DNA from: CAWELS01 sp964468205
Lineage (GTDB): Bacteria > Acidobacteriota > Terriglobia > Bryobacterales > Bryobacteraceae
Direction: 5' to 3'
Assembly (NCBI GenBank): GCA_964468205.1
Contig: CAYXVG010000091.1
Coordinates: forward strand, 1-18,978
DNA: 18,978 nucleotides
Position 1 is the stretch's first letter, and every line of letters begins with the position of its first letter. This document shows positions 7,966-15,388 of the stretch, piece by piece. A model generated the notes under the pieces. It had not been told where the DNA came from and ran no database searches. It saw only the letters and a list, made by a program, of their open reading frames with translations. A program made the position numbers and the translations under genes.

Positions 7966-7992
7966 TTGGTTCACATCTCCGGCGGGAACCAA
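7966..7992. promoter_or_regulatory. Inverted repeat in the divergent intergenic region
   Basis: TTGGTTC (7966-7972) and GAACCAA (7986-7992) are exact complements 13 bases apart, with centre-to-centre spacing near two helical turns, as for a dimeric regulator site. CAGTTGGT occurs at 7964-7971 and again at 8007-8014. The site lies between the divergent oxidoreductase and the 8055 gene, 63 bases before the latter's ATG. Confidence 0.4.
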
Positions 7993-8054
7993 TCGGAATT
8001 GCATTGCAGTTGGTGGTTTAATGATGAGTAACGCGACTTACGCAGGAGGGACAT

Positions 8055-11000
8055 ATGAGGACCTTAGAGACCCTGATCGTCTCGGCAGTTCTATTCGCTA
8101 CCCAGGCCTTGGGCCAGGATCCGATACAGCAGGCTCGTAACTTGGAGGCGGAGGGGAATGCCGCCGCAGCGATAGCGACTCTGCGCGAGGCGGCGTCAAA
8201 GCAGGCGGCGACAAGTTCGGAGCTTCTAGCCTACGCCGAGTTTCTCGACCGTTATGGTCATGCCGGAGCACGGGAAGAGTATCGAAAATTGCTCTCCCGC
8301 CTCGATGGCCCCGGCTCCGGGCAGATGCGAGCTAAGGCAGCGCGCCGACTCATAGCGCTAGATCTGCTTGCCGGGGACCGCGCCTCGGCGGCGGAGCATC
8401 TTAATTCCTTGCGGGCGAGCGGCGCCGATCCGTTTCCGGAGGCGCCAGCGCCAGCCGGGGAATCCGTTGCCGGAACGGTGGAAACCACATCGATCCCCGG
8501 CCCGCTGGAAGGATTTGCCCGCATGGCGGCGATCTCCAGCAGTATTCCAGCGGCAGAGATTCTTCCGGCGCTCGCGCGCAACGTCATCATCAGCGGATAT
8601 CGAGTTGGCGCGAGCTACGAGGGGCTGGAACCAACCGAATATATGAAGCTGCTCAACCGCTACCTCTCGCAGGCCGGAGAGCTGGAAAGCCTGTCCAACG
8701 ATAGCGGCTTCATAGTGATCGAGGAGTGCGATTCCGCCGAAACCGGAGATCTTCTGCGCGTGCTGGGCTACCGGATGCGCGGAGGATGCGGCAGCGAGGT
8801 GATCCTAGAGACGGTGAACGCCTCCCGCGCATTCCTCACCATCGATGCCGGCTTCCCGCTCGCCGAGCTGGAACAGTCCCTCCGCACGAACAGGCCTTTT
8901 CGCTATGACTACAATCCGACGCGCGTGCCCGTTCTCTATGGCGAAAACTACTGGGTAGATCAGAAGGAGCGCGACCAGCGGGGAACCTTCCTGAACGCCT
9001 TTCTGGCGGATCCGTCACTTTGCCGGCTTTACCTCGCTCTCTCGAAAATGGACCAGGACACGGTCGCCGCTCTGCGCAAGGAAGCGGATCTGGAGACTCT
9101 GCGGGCCTTCGCTCACGTACTCGATTTCTTTGGCACATTGTTTGAGATACAAGATGGCCGAGCGGTAGTTCCCGGTGGCGCCACGACAGCCCCGGTTTGG
9201 GAAAAATTGGCAGGTGCGTCGCCGAACAAGGGTGGAGAATTCTATCTGAAACTTATCGCCCGCGATGACGGCTGGCTGGCCAGCTACTACGATTCGCTTC
9301 ACCGCCTTGAAGAACCCGTGCTGCGGTATCTTGCCGACCCGGCCCGTATGGAGCGCTTCTACCTTGCGATTCGTGGCCGAGTTACCAGCCCCGGTCCAGC
9401 GCGTCCGGTTTTCCGGTCGAACGCCGACCTGATGCTCCTGGCCACCGGATTGCGTCTGGAACCAGACGGGCGGCCTCACTTGCCGGGAAGCATAGAAGTT
9501 TGGAAGAACCTCTTCGCGAACAGCCCTCACAAGGCGTATGACGAGAAGCTGAAGAAGACGGCGCCGCGATGGAGTGACGAAGACGATGTCGTGGAGGCGC
9601 TATTCGCACTTTGCCGAAAACTCGTGGAGAATGACCCACTGAAGATCTTCCTTGTGCTGAGCGACATCAACCGCGTTCGCGAGGCTCCGTTGAAACCCGA
9701 GACGGCCGACCGTCTCGCTCGCGACTGGGGCACGTTCGGCGATCAGTACTCGCTTTTTGCCGAAACCGGAGCGTTGCGCGACGAAACGATCATCGCCTTT
9801 CTGGATTCCGCGGAGGGCGTCAGCGCTATCGGGAATAAGATGATGCGGGCCGATACCGCGGGGGCTCTGCAGGCACTGACCGGCCTGTGGCAGATCGCCG
9901 TCCGCCACGGTTCCATTCCGGAGGAGAAGGCGGACCAGGCGCTGGCCGATATCCTCGCTGAATTCGACAAGAAGAACAACCGCCGCGAACTATTCGACAG
10001 CATGCGGAATGGCGTGGAGGTGCTGCTGGCGGCCTCGAACCGGCCTCCGCAAAATCCGGCCCATGATCATATTCTGAACGTGTTGGCCGGTGACACGGCG
10101 CCAAAAGACGTCGAGACGCACCAGACGCTCGTCGACGAGATGCGGAGGATTTTCCTGGCACAGCGGCTCATTCCCGTTGACGATCTGTTGGAGTTGGCCC
10201 GCCATCTCGAGGAACTGGCTAATGGCGGCGAGATGGACACCGCCTTGATCAACCGCCTGCAAACGCGTCTGGATGAATTCGTGCCTCATCGCGAGGGCCT
10301 TTCGCAAGTCGAGAAGAGTTCCATCGCGTTCGGCTACTACGCCGAACGCCATCTCCGGAATCAAAGTAAGATTGACGTGCACAAGGAGATTAGCCAGACG
10401 ATTGGCTCGCCCGACAAGCTCCTGAAGCTCCGGGCGGAGTTAGCGAGTGTGCTGCGGGACACTCTGGTGGGCTACAACTATATTCACTACGCTCCGCCAG
10501 GCGCCCAACTGCTAAGGACGAACCCGTTGTTTGTGCGCGGCCATGATTTTCTCGGCGTTGGCGGTGCTGAGGAGACATGGAGGGAGGCGGAAGTCTATGG
10601 TACAGGTTGGCCTTCAAGCGCCGGCGGCCGTCTCGTAGGATCGCTTGCGGGCCTCCCCTATGCTCTCGCGCAGGCCGAACAGAACTTCCTGGTTCCGAGA
10701 ACCGAACAAGCGCTCATCTGGGCTGATCTCGTGCCCCAAATGATGTTGATGGCCAAGGTGCCGCGCTGGTGGAAGACACCGCCGGAATTGCTTCACTGGA
10801 CCGCCATGCACGTCAGGCTCGGGCGCAACGTTGTGGCCGAGGCGGCGCTCGACGGCGAGATGGAGCAACTGGTGGCCAGTGCCCTGGCGGAACGGGCCTC
10901 GCCCGCCCGCTCGAAGCGGGCGCGGCGGGCTCTCCGGAATCGAGACGTACCCGCGGCAATAGAACAGATCACGACCACGGAGCTCTTCGCCATAGGCGCA

Positions 11001-11447
11001 GACGCTGTGGAGAAAGGAGCAGGTGCGCCAGTGATCAGATCCGAAATCGAACGCCTTGCCAAGGCCAATCCCGAAGCCATAAGCTATAAAGCAGTGTCAC
11101 GGGCGCTGGGAACACCGAAACCCCGTATTGCTCACTCCTACCGGCCGGAGTTGCTTGATCTGCGTACATTCCCGACGTTAATGGGACACTCCAGCCGGAT
11201 CATGGCAGAGAGCTGGGAGTCAAACCTGCTCTATTTCGCGACGCTCGCCGACGAGTTGCACTTGCGCCCTTCGCAGCTCAACGTCAAGGTGCCGGAATGG
11301 ACACAGGCAACTGTCGAGACAATCTTCGCGACACACCTCGAAGATTGGCCGGCAGTGCTGCGCTCGCTGCGCGCGGTGGGAGACCAATTGCGGGCGGAAG
11401 CGCGGGAAACGCGAGGCGCCGTCGAGCGGGCGTCGATAGACCGATAG
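8055..11447 (+). CDS. Large exported protein of unknown function with N-terminal TPR-like repeats
   Basis: A 1130-residue protein I cannot assign to a named family. Residues 1-20 form a Sec-type signal peptide (hydrophobic core LIVSAVLFA, cleavage suggested after ALG). Residues 22-125 look like TPR helical hairpins (QARNLEAEGNAAAAIATL; SSELLAYAEFLDRYG). A Pro/Ala-rich linker follows at about 126-150. The rest is mostly helical and charged, without transmembrane segments or evident catalytic motifs; PPELLHWTAMH near residue 915 is a notable local sequence. The start is ATG 8055 with AGGAGG at 8044-8049, a strong site. The small vWA gene follows 17 bases after the stop with its own strong ribosome site, so the two probably form one exported unit. 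Confidence 0.8.
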   Translation: MRTLETLIVSAVLFATQALGQDPIQQARNLEAEGNAAAAIATLREAASKQAATSSELLAYAEFLDRYGHAGAREEYRKLLSRLDGPGSGQMRAKAARRLIALDLLAGDRASAAEHLNSLRASGADPFPEAPAPAGESVAGTVETTSIPGPLEGFARMAAISSSIPAAEILPALARNVIISGYRVGASYEGLEPTEYMKLLNRYLSQAGELESLSNDSGFIVIEECDSAETGDLLRVLGYRMRGGCGSEVILETVNASRAFLTIDAGFPLAELEQSLRTNRPFRYDYNPTRVPVLYGENYWVDQKERDQRGTFLNAFLADPSLCRLYLALSKMDQDTVAALRKEADLETLRAFAHVLDFFGTLFEIQDGRAVVPGGATTAPVWEKLAGASPNKGGEFYLKLIARDDGWLASYYDSLHRLEEPVLRYLADPARMERFYLAIRGRVTSPGPARPVFRSNADLMLLATGLRLEPDGRPHLPGSIEVWKNLFANSPHKAYDEKLKKTAPRWSDEDDVVEALFALCRKLVENDPLKIFLVLSDINRVREAPLKPETADRLARDWGTFGDQYSLFAETGALRDETIIAFLDSAEGVSAIGNKMMRADTAGALQALTGLWQIAVRHGSIPEEKADQALADILAEFDKKNNRRELFDSMRNGVEVLLAASNRPPQNPAHDHILNVLAGDTAPKDVETHQTLVDEMRRIFLAQRLIPVDDLLELARHLEELANGGEMDTALINRLQTRLDEFVPHREGLSQVEKSSIAFGYYAERHLRNQSKIDVHKEISQTIGSPDKLLKLRAELASVLRDTLVGYNYIHYAPPGAQLLRTNPLFVRGHDFLGVGGAEETWREAEVYGTGWPSSAGGRLVGSLAGLPYALAQAEQNFLVPRTEQALIWADLVPQMMLMAKVPRWWKTPPELLHWTAMHVRLGRNVVAEAALDGEMEQLVASALAERASPARSKRARRALRNRDVPAAIEQITTTELFAIGADAVEKGAGAPVIRSEIERLAKANPEAISYKAVSRALGTPKPRIAHSYRPELLDLRTFPTLMGHSSRIMAESWESNLLYFATLADELHLRPSQLNVKVPEWTQATVETIFATHLEDWPAVLRSLRAVGDQLRAEARETRGAVERASIDR

Positions 11448-11464
11448 GAACAGGAGGGAGCCTT

Positions 11465-12493
11465 ATGCGAAGAATTCACAGCCTTGGAATAGCAACTCTG
11501 CTGACGGGCTTGAGCCTGTTTGCCCCGCCGGGCGTAACCGCCCAGGATGACCGTCCCGTGTTCCGCGCGACTGTCGACATGGTGGTGCACAGCTTCACCG
11601 TAACGGACAACAAGGGCCGGTACATAAACGGGCTGAGGCCAGGGGATATCCGCATCTTCGAAGACGGTATCGAGCAGAAGATGGTGACGTTCTCCGAAGG
11701 GAACGCGCCGCCGCTCGAAGTGCTAGAGGACGGCTCCACACGGCCTCTCATAGCTGGGCCGGAACCGGCGAAGATGAATGCCCGGGAGGCGCAGACGCTC
11801 GGTTCCGAGCTGCGCTCCGACACGTTTGTCGGCACCAACGTCTTCGTTCTTTTCGACACGAGCAACTTCATGTATCGGAGCTTCGTCTACGCTTCGGACG
11901 CGATCGCCGATTTTGTGCGTGGCCTGGACCGGGCCGACTCGGTCGCGGTCTATACCTTCAGCCGCAATCTCTCACGCACGGCATCCCTGACCAAAGACCG
12001 GAACGCGGCCATTACCGGACTGCGGCGGGCTGTGGCCGGGGATGATGCAGCTCTCTACAACGCGCTGTTGCTTACCCTGCGCGACGCCGCACAGGTTCCG
12101 GGACGCAAGGTGATCATCGTCTTCTCGAACGGCCCCGATAACGCCAGCATGGTGGCCCCCGACGATGTGCGGGCAGTGGCCGAGGACGAGGGAGTCCCGA
12201 TCTACGTCATCTCCACCAACGACGTGAACCGGGACAAGGTATCGAGCAACGTCTTTCGCCGGATATCTACCCGCACCGGTGGCCAGGTCTACTTCGCGAA
12301 AACGTGGCAGAAGCAGGTCGAGGCGTTTGAGTCGATCCGTGAATCCCTCGGCAACGCCTATACGGTTACCTACTACCCGGCCAAGAATCCCAATCAGGGC
12401 TTCCGCGAGATCGCGGTCGAGATCACCTCGGATATTGCCAAAAAGTACCGGGTTGTGGGCCGTCCGGGGTACCGGCCCCGGCCGTCGTTCTAG
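11465..12493 (+). CDS. Exported vWA protein, acidobacterial VWFA-related type, MIDAS degenerate
   Basis: A 342-residue protein with a signal peptide (residues 1-26, cleavage near VTAQ) and the N-terminal block usual for the acidobacterial VWFA-related family (FTVTDNKGRYINGL...DIRIFEDG, 44-68), followed by a vWA fold (125-310). The metal site looks lost: DTSNF (131-135) replaces DxSxS, the Thr loop reads DDAALYNAL (193-201) where the family commonly has TALYDAL, and SNG (221-223) stands where TDG is usual. It is therefore probably a metal-independent binding or scaffold domain. The start is ATG 11465 with AGGAGGGAG at 11452-11460; an upstream extension in the same frame overlaps the 1130-residue gene and was rejected. 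It is the second gene of the two-gene unit beginning at 8055 and ends 110 bases before csm1. Confidence 0.88.
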   Translation: MRRIHSLGIATLLTGLSLFAPPGVTAQDDRPVFRATVDMVVHSFTVTDNKGRYINGLRPGDIRIFEDGIEQKMVTFSEGNAPPLEVLEDGSTRPLIAGPEPAKMNAREAQTLGSELRSDTFVGTNVFVLFDTSNFMYRSFVYASDAIADFVRGLDRADSVAVYTFSRNLSRTASLTKDRNAAITGLRRAVAGDDAALYNALLLTLRDAAQVPGRKVIIVFSNGPDNASMVAPDDVRAVAEDEGVPIYVISTNDVNRDKVSSNVFRRISTRTGGQVYFAKTWQKQVEAFESIRESLGNAYTVTYYPAKNPNQGFREIAVEITSDIAKKYRVVGRPGYRPRPSF

Positions 12494-12568
12494 CCGTATC
12501 ACCGGCGAGCGAAACGGCCCGCCCAGCATAGTCCCGGACCGCGGACTCTGCTTTCTGAATCTACGCTG

Positions 12569-12577
12569 TGTTACAGT
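12569..12577 (+). promoter_or_regulatory. Candidate extended -10 promoter of the csm operon
   Basis: TGTTACAGT fits an extended -10 box (TG-n-TACAGT), 27 bases before the csm1 ATG. The -35 position reads TGCTTT, which is weak. A 5-bp inverted repeat AGTCC/GGACT (12530-12547) lies just upstream and could be an operator or a weak end signal for the vWA gene. The whole 110-base gap contains no other gene. Confidence 0.3.
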
Positions 12578-12603
12578 GAGTTCTTTGACGGGACTGATGC
12601 CGG

Positions 12604-14067
12604 ATGTCGGTACAAATTTTCCTTCGGGGGCAGTTGCACGGAATTGAGGAGTTTCTGGTCTCCCCCGCTCATCAGAGTGAACAGCCGGAAGCCGGAACTC
12701 CGACACAAGCGGTAATCGCCGGACGAAGCCGGTGGATCAGCCTGCTGAGTGAAGTGCTCCCGCGCGCCCTGCTGGAGGAGTTGGGTTTGGCCAAAGTGCT
12801 GCTCGGCTCGAGCGGCGGCGGCCAGTTCCTATTGGTGATCCCGGATTCAAGCTTCGCGCAAGCCAGCACATTTCTAGAGGCGGTGATCGAGGAAATTCGG
12901 CGCCTCAGCGGCGGGCTTCTGACATTGAGCTGGCAACATACCGAGAACCTCGGCGACTGGAGCGTTGTCCGCCGCCGCTTGAACGAAATGGCGGAGCGCC
13001 AGAAGCAGCACCCCACCGGAGGCGCTCCGGATTTATTCGAACCGTTTACCCCAGCAGGACCGGTGGACACCGGTGGATACTTCTCCCATACACTGGCTGG
13101 TGATCTCCAGGAGGCGAATTCCGTCTCCTGGTCACCCGACTGGCCGGTACGGATACTTCCGGAAGGAGGTAAGTATTCCTGGCCGCTCCAGGAAGGCTCG
13201 GATGCCATCGCCATGGCCAGACATGTCGCCCGGGATGATGAATCCGGGGAAAGCGCGGGGCCGGAAGAGTTCGCCGCCCGCGCCCAAGGGCGCAAGAGTT
13301 GGGGAGTGCTTCGCGGAGACGTTGACAACTTTGACCTGCGCTTCCGGCAGTTGCCCACGATCGAGGAACACGTGCAACTCTCTCTGCTCTACAAGCGCTT
13401 CTTCACTGGCGAATTGGAGGTACTGTGCTCCCTGCCGGAGTTCTGGCGGAAGGTGAGCATCCTTTATGCCGGCGGCAATGACTTCGCCGTTTTTGGCTGC
13501 TGGGACGCACTGGTTCTGCTGGCTCGCGAAGTGCAGCGCCTGTTCCACCGGCTAAACGAGGAGAGCCTCAAGGACATAGCGGGTTCGGAAGGGAAAACAA
13601 TCTCCATGGGCCTGGCCATCGCGCCCGAGATCGATACGCCGCTGCCCGAGATGATTCGGGAGGCGGGCGGCAAGCTGCAACTAGCGAAATCATCCGGCCG
13701 TGACTGTTTCCACGTTTTCGGCCACACTGTGGAATGGCGTCAACTGGCTCAAGCGGCCGATCTTCATGACAGTCTCGGAAGGCTGGTGAAGGAATTTGGC
13801 GGTTCCCCTCAGTTGATGGGGGACCTTCTTCGTTTCTATCGTCACTCCGGCAGTGAAGCCGGCAGTTCAGCCAGCGGCAACTTTGACCGTCCCTGGCGCT
13901 ATCATCGCCGCCTGAGCCTCGTGGCTTCGGGTGCGCGCGACCGTGAATATCAGAAGCTGCGCTCGAAGCTGGTGGTGGATCTCATCGGCAAGGGCGCTGC
14001 CAGAACCAGACTTCGTCCCGGGGGCCGGGTGGCCCTGGAATGGGCGAGGTTGTTATCCGAGGGCTGA
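12604..14067 (+). CDS. csm1: Minimal Cas10/Csm1, HD-less, GGND in place of GGDD
   Basis: Large subunit of a type III-A (Csm) CRISPR effector complex, 487 residues against about 750-850 for usual Csm1. The first palm domain is recognisable: RGQLHGIEEFL (8-18), GRSRWISLLSEVL (40-52), SSGGGQFLLVIP (69-80). Palm 2 holds LRGDVDNF (236-243; D239, D241) and YAGGNDF (288-294). The C-terminal part has SMGLAIAP (334-341) and the typical AGGKLQLAKSSGRDCF (354-369). Odd features: no N-terminal HD nuclease domain; the cyclase motif GGDD is GGND (N292, codon AAT at 13477-13479); only three cysteines (275, 299, 368), so no zinc-finger cluster; and Q10 where palm 1 often has Asp. An in-frame TGA at 12595-12597 shows that the protein cannot start further upstream. 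Cyclic-oligoadenylate synthesis and HD-type ssDNA cleavage are probably lost. Confidence 0.9.
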   Translation: MSVQIFLRGQLHGIEEFLVSPAHQSEQPEAGTPTQAVIAGRSRWISLLSEVLPRALLEELGLAKVLLGSSGGGQFLLVIPDSSFAQASTFLEAVIEEIRRLSGGLLTLSWQHTENLGDWSVVRRRLNEMAERQKQHPTGGAPDLFEPFTPAGPVDTGGYFSHTLAGDLQEANSVSWSPDWPVRILPEGGKYSWPLQEGSDAIAMARHVARDDESGESAGPEEFAARAQGRKSWGVLRGDVDNFDLRFRQLPTIEEHVQLSLLYKRFFTGELEVLCSLPEFWRKVSILYAGGNDFAVFGCWDALVLLAREVQRLFHRLNEESLKDIAGSEGKTISMGLAIAPEIDTPLPEMIREAGGKLQLAKSSGRDCFHVFGHTVEWRQLAQAADLHDSLGRLVKEFGGSPQLMGDLLRFYRHSGSEAGSSASGNFDRPWRYHRRLSLVASGARDREYQKLRSKLVVDLIGKGAARTRLRPGGRVALEWARLLSEG

Positions 14068-14071
14068 TCCG

Positions 14072-14539
14072 ATGGCGGACACACAACACGAATCGAAACC
14101 CCGTGAGGGCAGAGGCCACCGGGATCGCGAGAATCGCGGTCCGCGGGAGCGTGACAACCGGGGCCCGCGCGGCGGGCGCGGCGCGGAACGCGGCGGCCCT
14201 CCTGAAATTGACCTGGAAAAGCTTATCGCCGATCCGCTGTATCTGGACAACCAGGCCCACGGCGTGGTCTCCCGGATGCGAGATATGGACTCCGGCACCA
14301 AGAGCCAGCTCCGGCGCTTCTACAACGCGGTCCGCCGCGCCTGCCGAGCGCCGGAGAGCGAGCGCCAGCATCATTTCGTGATGCTCCGCGCCCGGCTGGC
14401 ATATACCATCGCCCGGCATTCGCTGCGAAGCCTGGACAGCCTCGAACGGCTGCTTCTACAGGTGACGAGGAAGAATGACCGGCGCGGATACGAGCGATTC
14501 CGCGATCTGTTTGAGGCGATCATCGCATACAACGAGTAG
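14072..14539 (+). CDS. csm2: Csm2, small subunit, with RG-rich N-terminal tail
   Basis: A 155-residue small helical subunit that in Csm complexes lines the crRNA-target filament beside Csm3. The Csm2 core is residues 47-155: IDLEKLIAD, then GTKSQLRRFYNAVRRA (75-90) and a helical C-terminus (HFVMLRARLAYTIARH; FRDLFEAIIAY). Residues 8-43 are an unusual low-complexity tail rich in Arg, Gly, Asp and Glu with six RG dipeptides and a repeated NRGPR. Such RG-rich stretches often bind RNA; that role here is inference. The start is ATG 14072, four bases after the csm1 stop; a longer frame reaches back into csm1 but has no Csm2-like sequence. The placement between csm1 and csm3 is the normal III-A order. 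Confidence 0.87.
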   Translation: MADTQHESKPREGRGHRDRENRGPRERDNRGPRGGRGAERGGPPEIDLEKLIADPLYLDNQAHGVVSRMRDMDSGTKSQLRRFYNAVRRACRAPESERQHHFVMLRARLAYTIARHSLRSLDSLERLLLQVTRKNDRRGYERFRDLFEAIIAYNE

Positions 14540-14549
14540 CGAGGGAAAC

Positions 14550-15386
14550 ATGAGCGCGCACACCGCTGAGACCGAACTAAAATTCATCGGCAAGTTGATT
14601 CTCGAAGGAGAGATGCACTGCGTCACCGGCCTCCATATCGGAGCAGGCAAAGGATCTCTCGAAATCGGCGGAGCCGACAATCCGGTAGTCAAGGACGCCT
14701 TTGGGCGCCCCTATGTCCCTGGCAGCTCTCTGCGGGGCCGGCTACGGTCCCTGCTCGAGCAGGCCACCGGGATGGCTGTTCCATCTGAACTCGTCTTCCT
14801 TTCAAAGAGGAAGGGACAGGAGGTTCGCATCCACCAGAGCGACCGGCCCGGTGACGAGGTTTGCCTGCTGTTCGGCCGCAGTCCGGGCCGCCTCGAAAAA
14901 ACGACCGGAGAATCGCTGAACTCGTCGGCGGCGACGCCGGCCAGGCTCGCTGTCTGCGACGCCCCGCTGGACGAAACGAGCATCAGCGAATCTATGCGGG
15001 AGAATCTTGACGACGAGCTGACCGAGGTGAAGAGCGAGAATGCGATCGACCGCATTACCTCCCAAGCCAATCCGCGGACGCTCGAGCGAGTTCCCGCTGG
15101 GGCCCGCTTCCATGTGCGGATGGTGCTCGATATCCTTTGCGAGGAAGACAAGGCGCTGCTCTCCAGCCTAATGGAGGCGCTCAGGCTGCTCGAAGACGAC
15201 AGCTTGGGCGGCGGCGGATCCCGCGGTAGCGGCCAGATTCGCTTCTCGGGCCTGGGACTGCGATGGCGAAACCGCGAATTCTACGCGGCCGGGGGGCAGG
15301 AAGCCGAACTCATCGCCGACGCCGATATCGCCGCAGTCCAAGCCCTCACCCGCGGCGATGGGTTTACCGAAAAGCTCAGCGAATAG
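14550..15386 (+). CDS. csm3: Csm3, Cas7-family backbone and target-RNA slicer
   Basis: A 278-residue RAMP protein forming the backbone of the Csm complex; each copy cuts target RNA at 6-nt intervals. The N-terminal RAMP signature is excellent: VTGLHIGAGKGSLEIGG (25-41), DNPVVKD (43-49), PYVPGSSLRGRLRSLLE (54-70). D43 corresponds to the catalytic Asp33 of the Streptococcus thermophilus protein, so slicing should be intact. LFGRSP (107-112) and the Gly-rich loop LGGGGSRGSGQI (219-230) are also typical. The start is ATG 14550 with GAGGGA at 14541-14546, ten bases after the csm2 stop. The csm4 start follows two bases after the stop. It is the best conserved member of this operon. Confidence 0.95.
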   Translation: MSAHTAETELKFIGKLILEGEMHCVTGLHIGAGKGSLEIGGADNPVVKDAFGRPYVPGSSLRGRLRSLLEQATGMAVPSELVFLSKRKGQEVRIHQSDRPGDEVCLLFGRSPGRLEKTTGESLNSSAATPARLAVCDAPLDETSISESMRENLDDELTEVKSENAIDRITSQANPRTLERVPAGARFHVRMVLDILCEEDKALLSSLMEALRLLEDDSLGGGGSRGSGQIRFSGLGLRWRNREFYAAGGQEAELIADADIAAVQALTRGDGFTEKLSE

Positions 15387-15388
15387 CC

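Noticed and set aside
11297..11464. N-terminal extension of the vWA gene
   Set aside because: The extension overlaps the preceding gene and is Arg/Gly-rich; the ATG at 11465 has a strong ribosome site and starts a signal peptide.
8055..12493. The 1130-residue and vWA proteins as effectors of the csm system
   Set aside because: Both begin with signal peptides and so should act outside the cytoplasm, and a candidate promoter separates them from csm1.
12494..12603. Possible HD-domain remnant upstream of csm1
   Set aside because: The gap is only 110 bases, contains an in-frame TGA at 12595-12597, and shows no HD-like coding sequence in any frame.
12672..13358. 228-codon open frame on the reverse strand inside csm1
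   Set aside because: It overlaps a gene with clear Cas10 motifs; its composition is that of a reverse shadow of GC-rich coding sequence.
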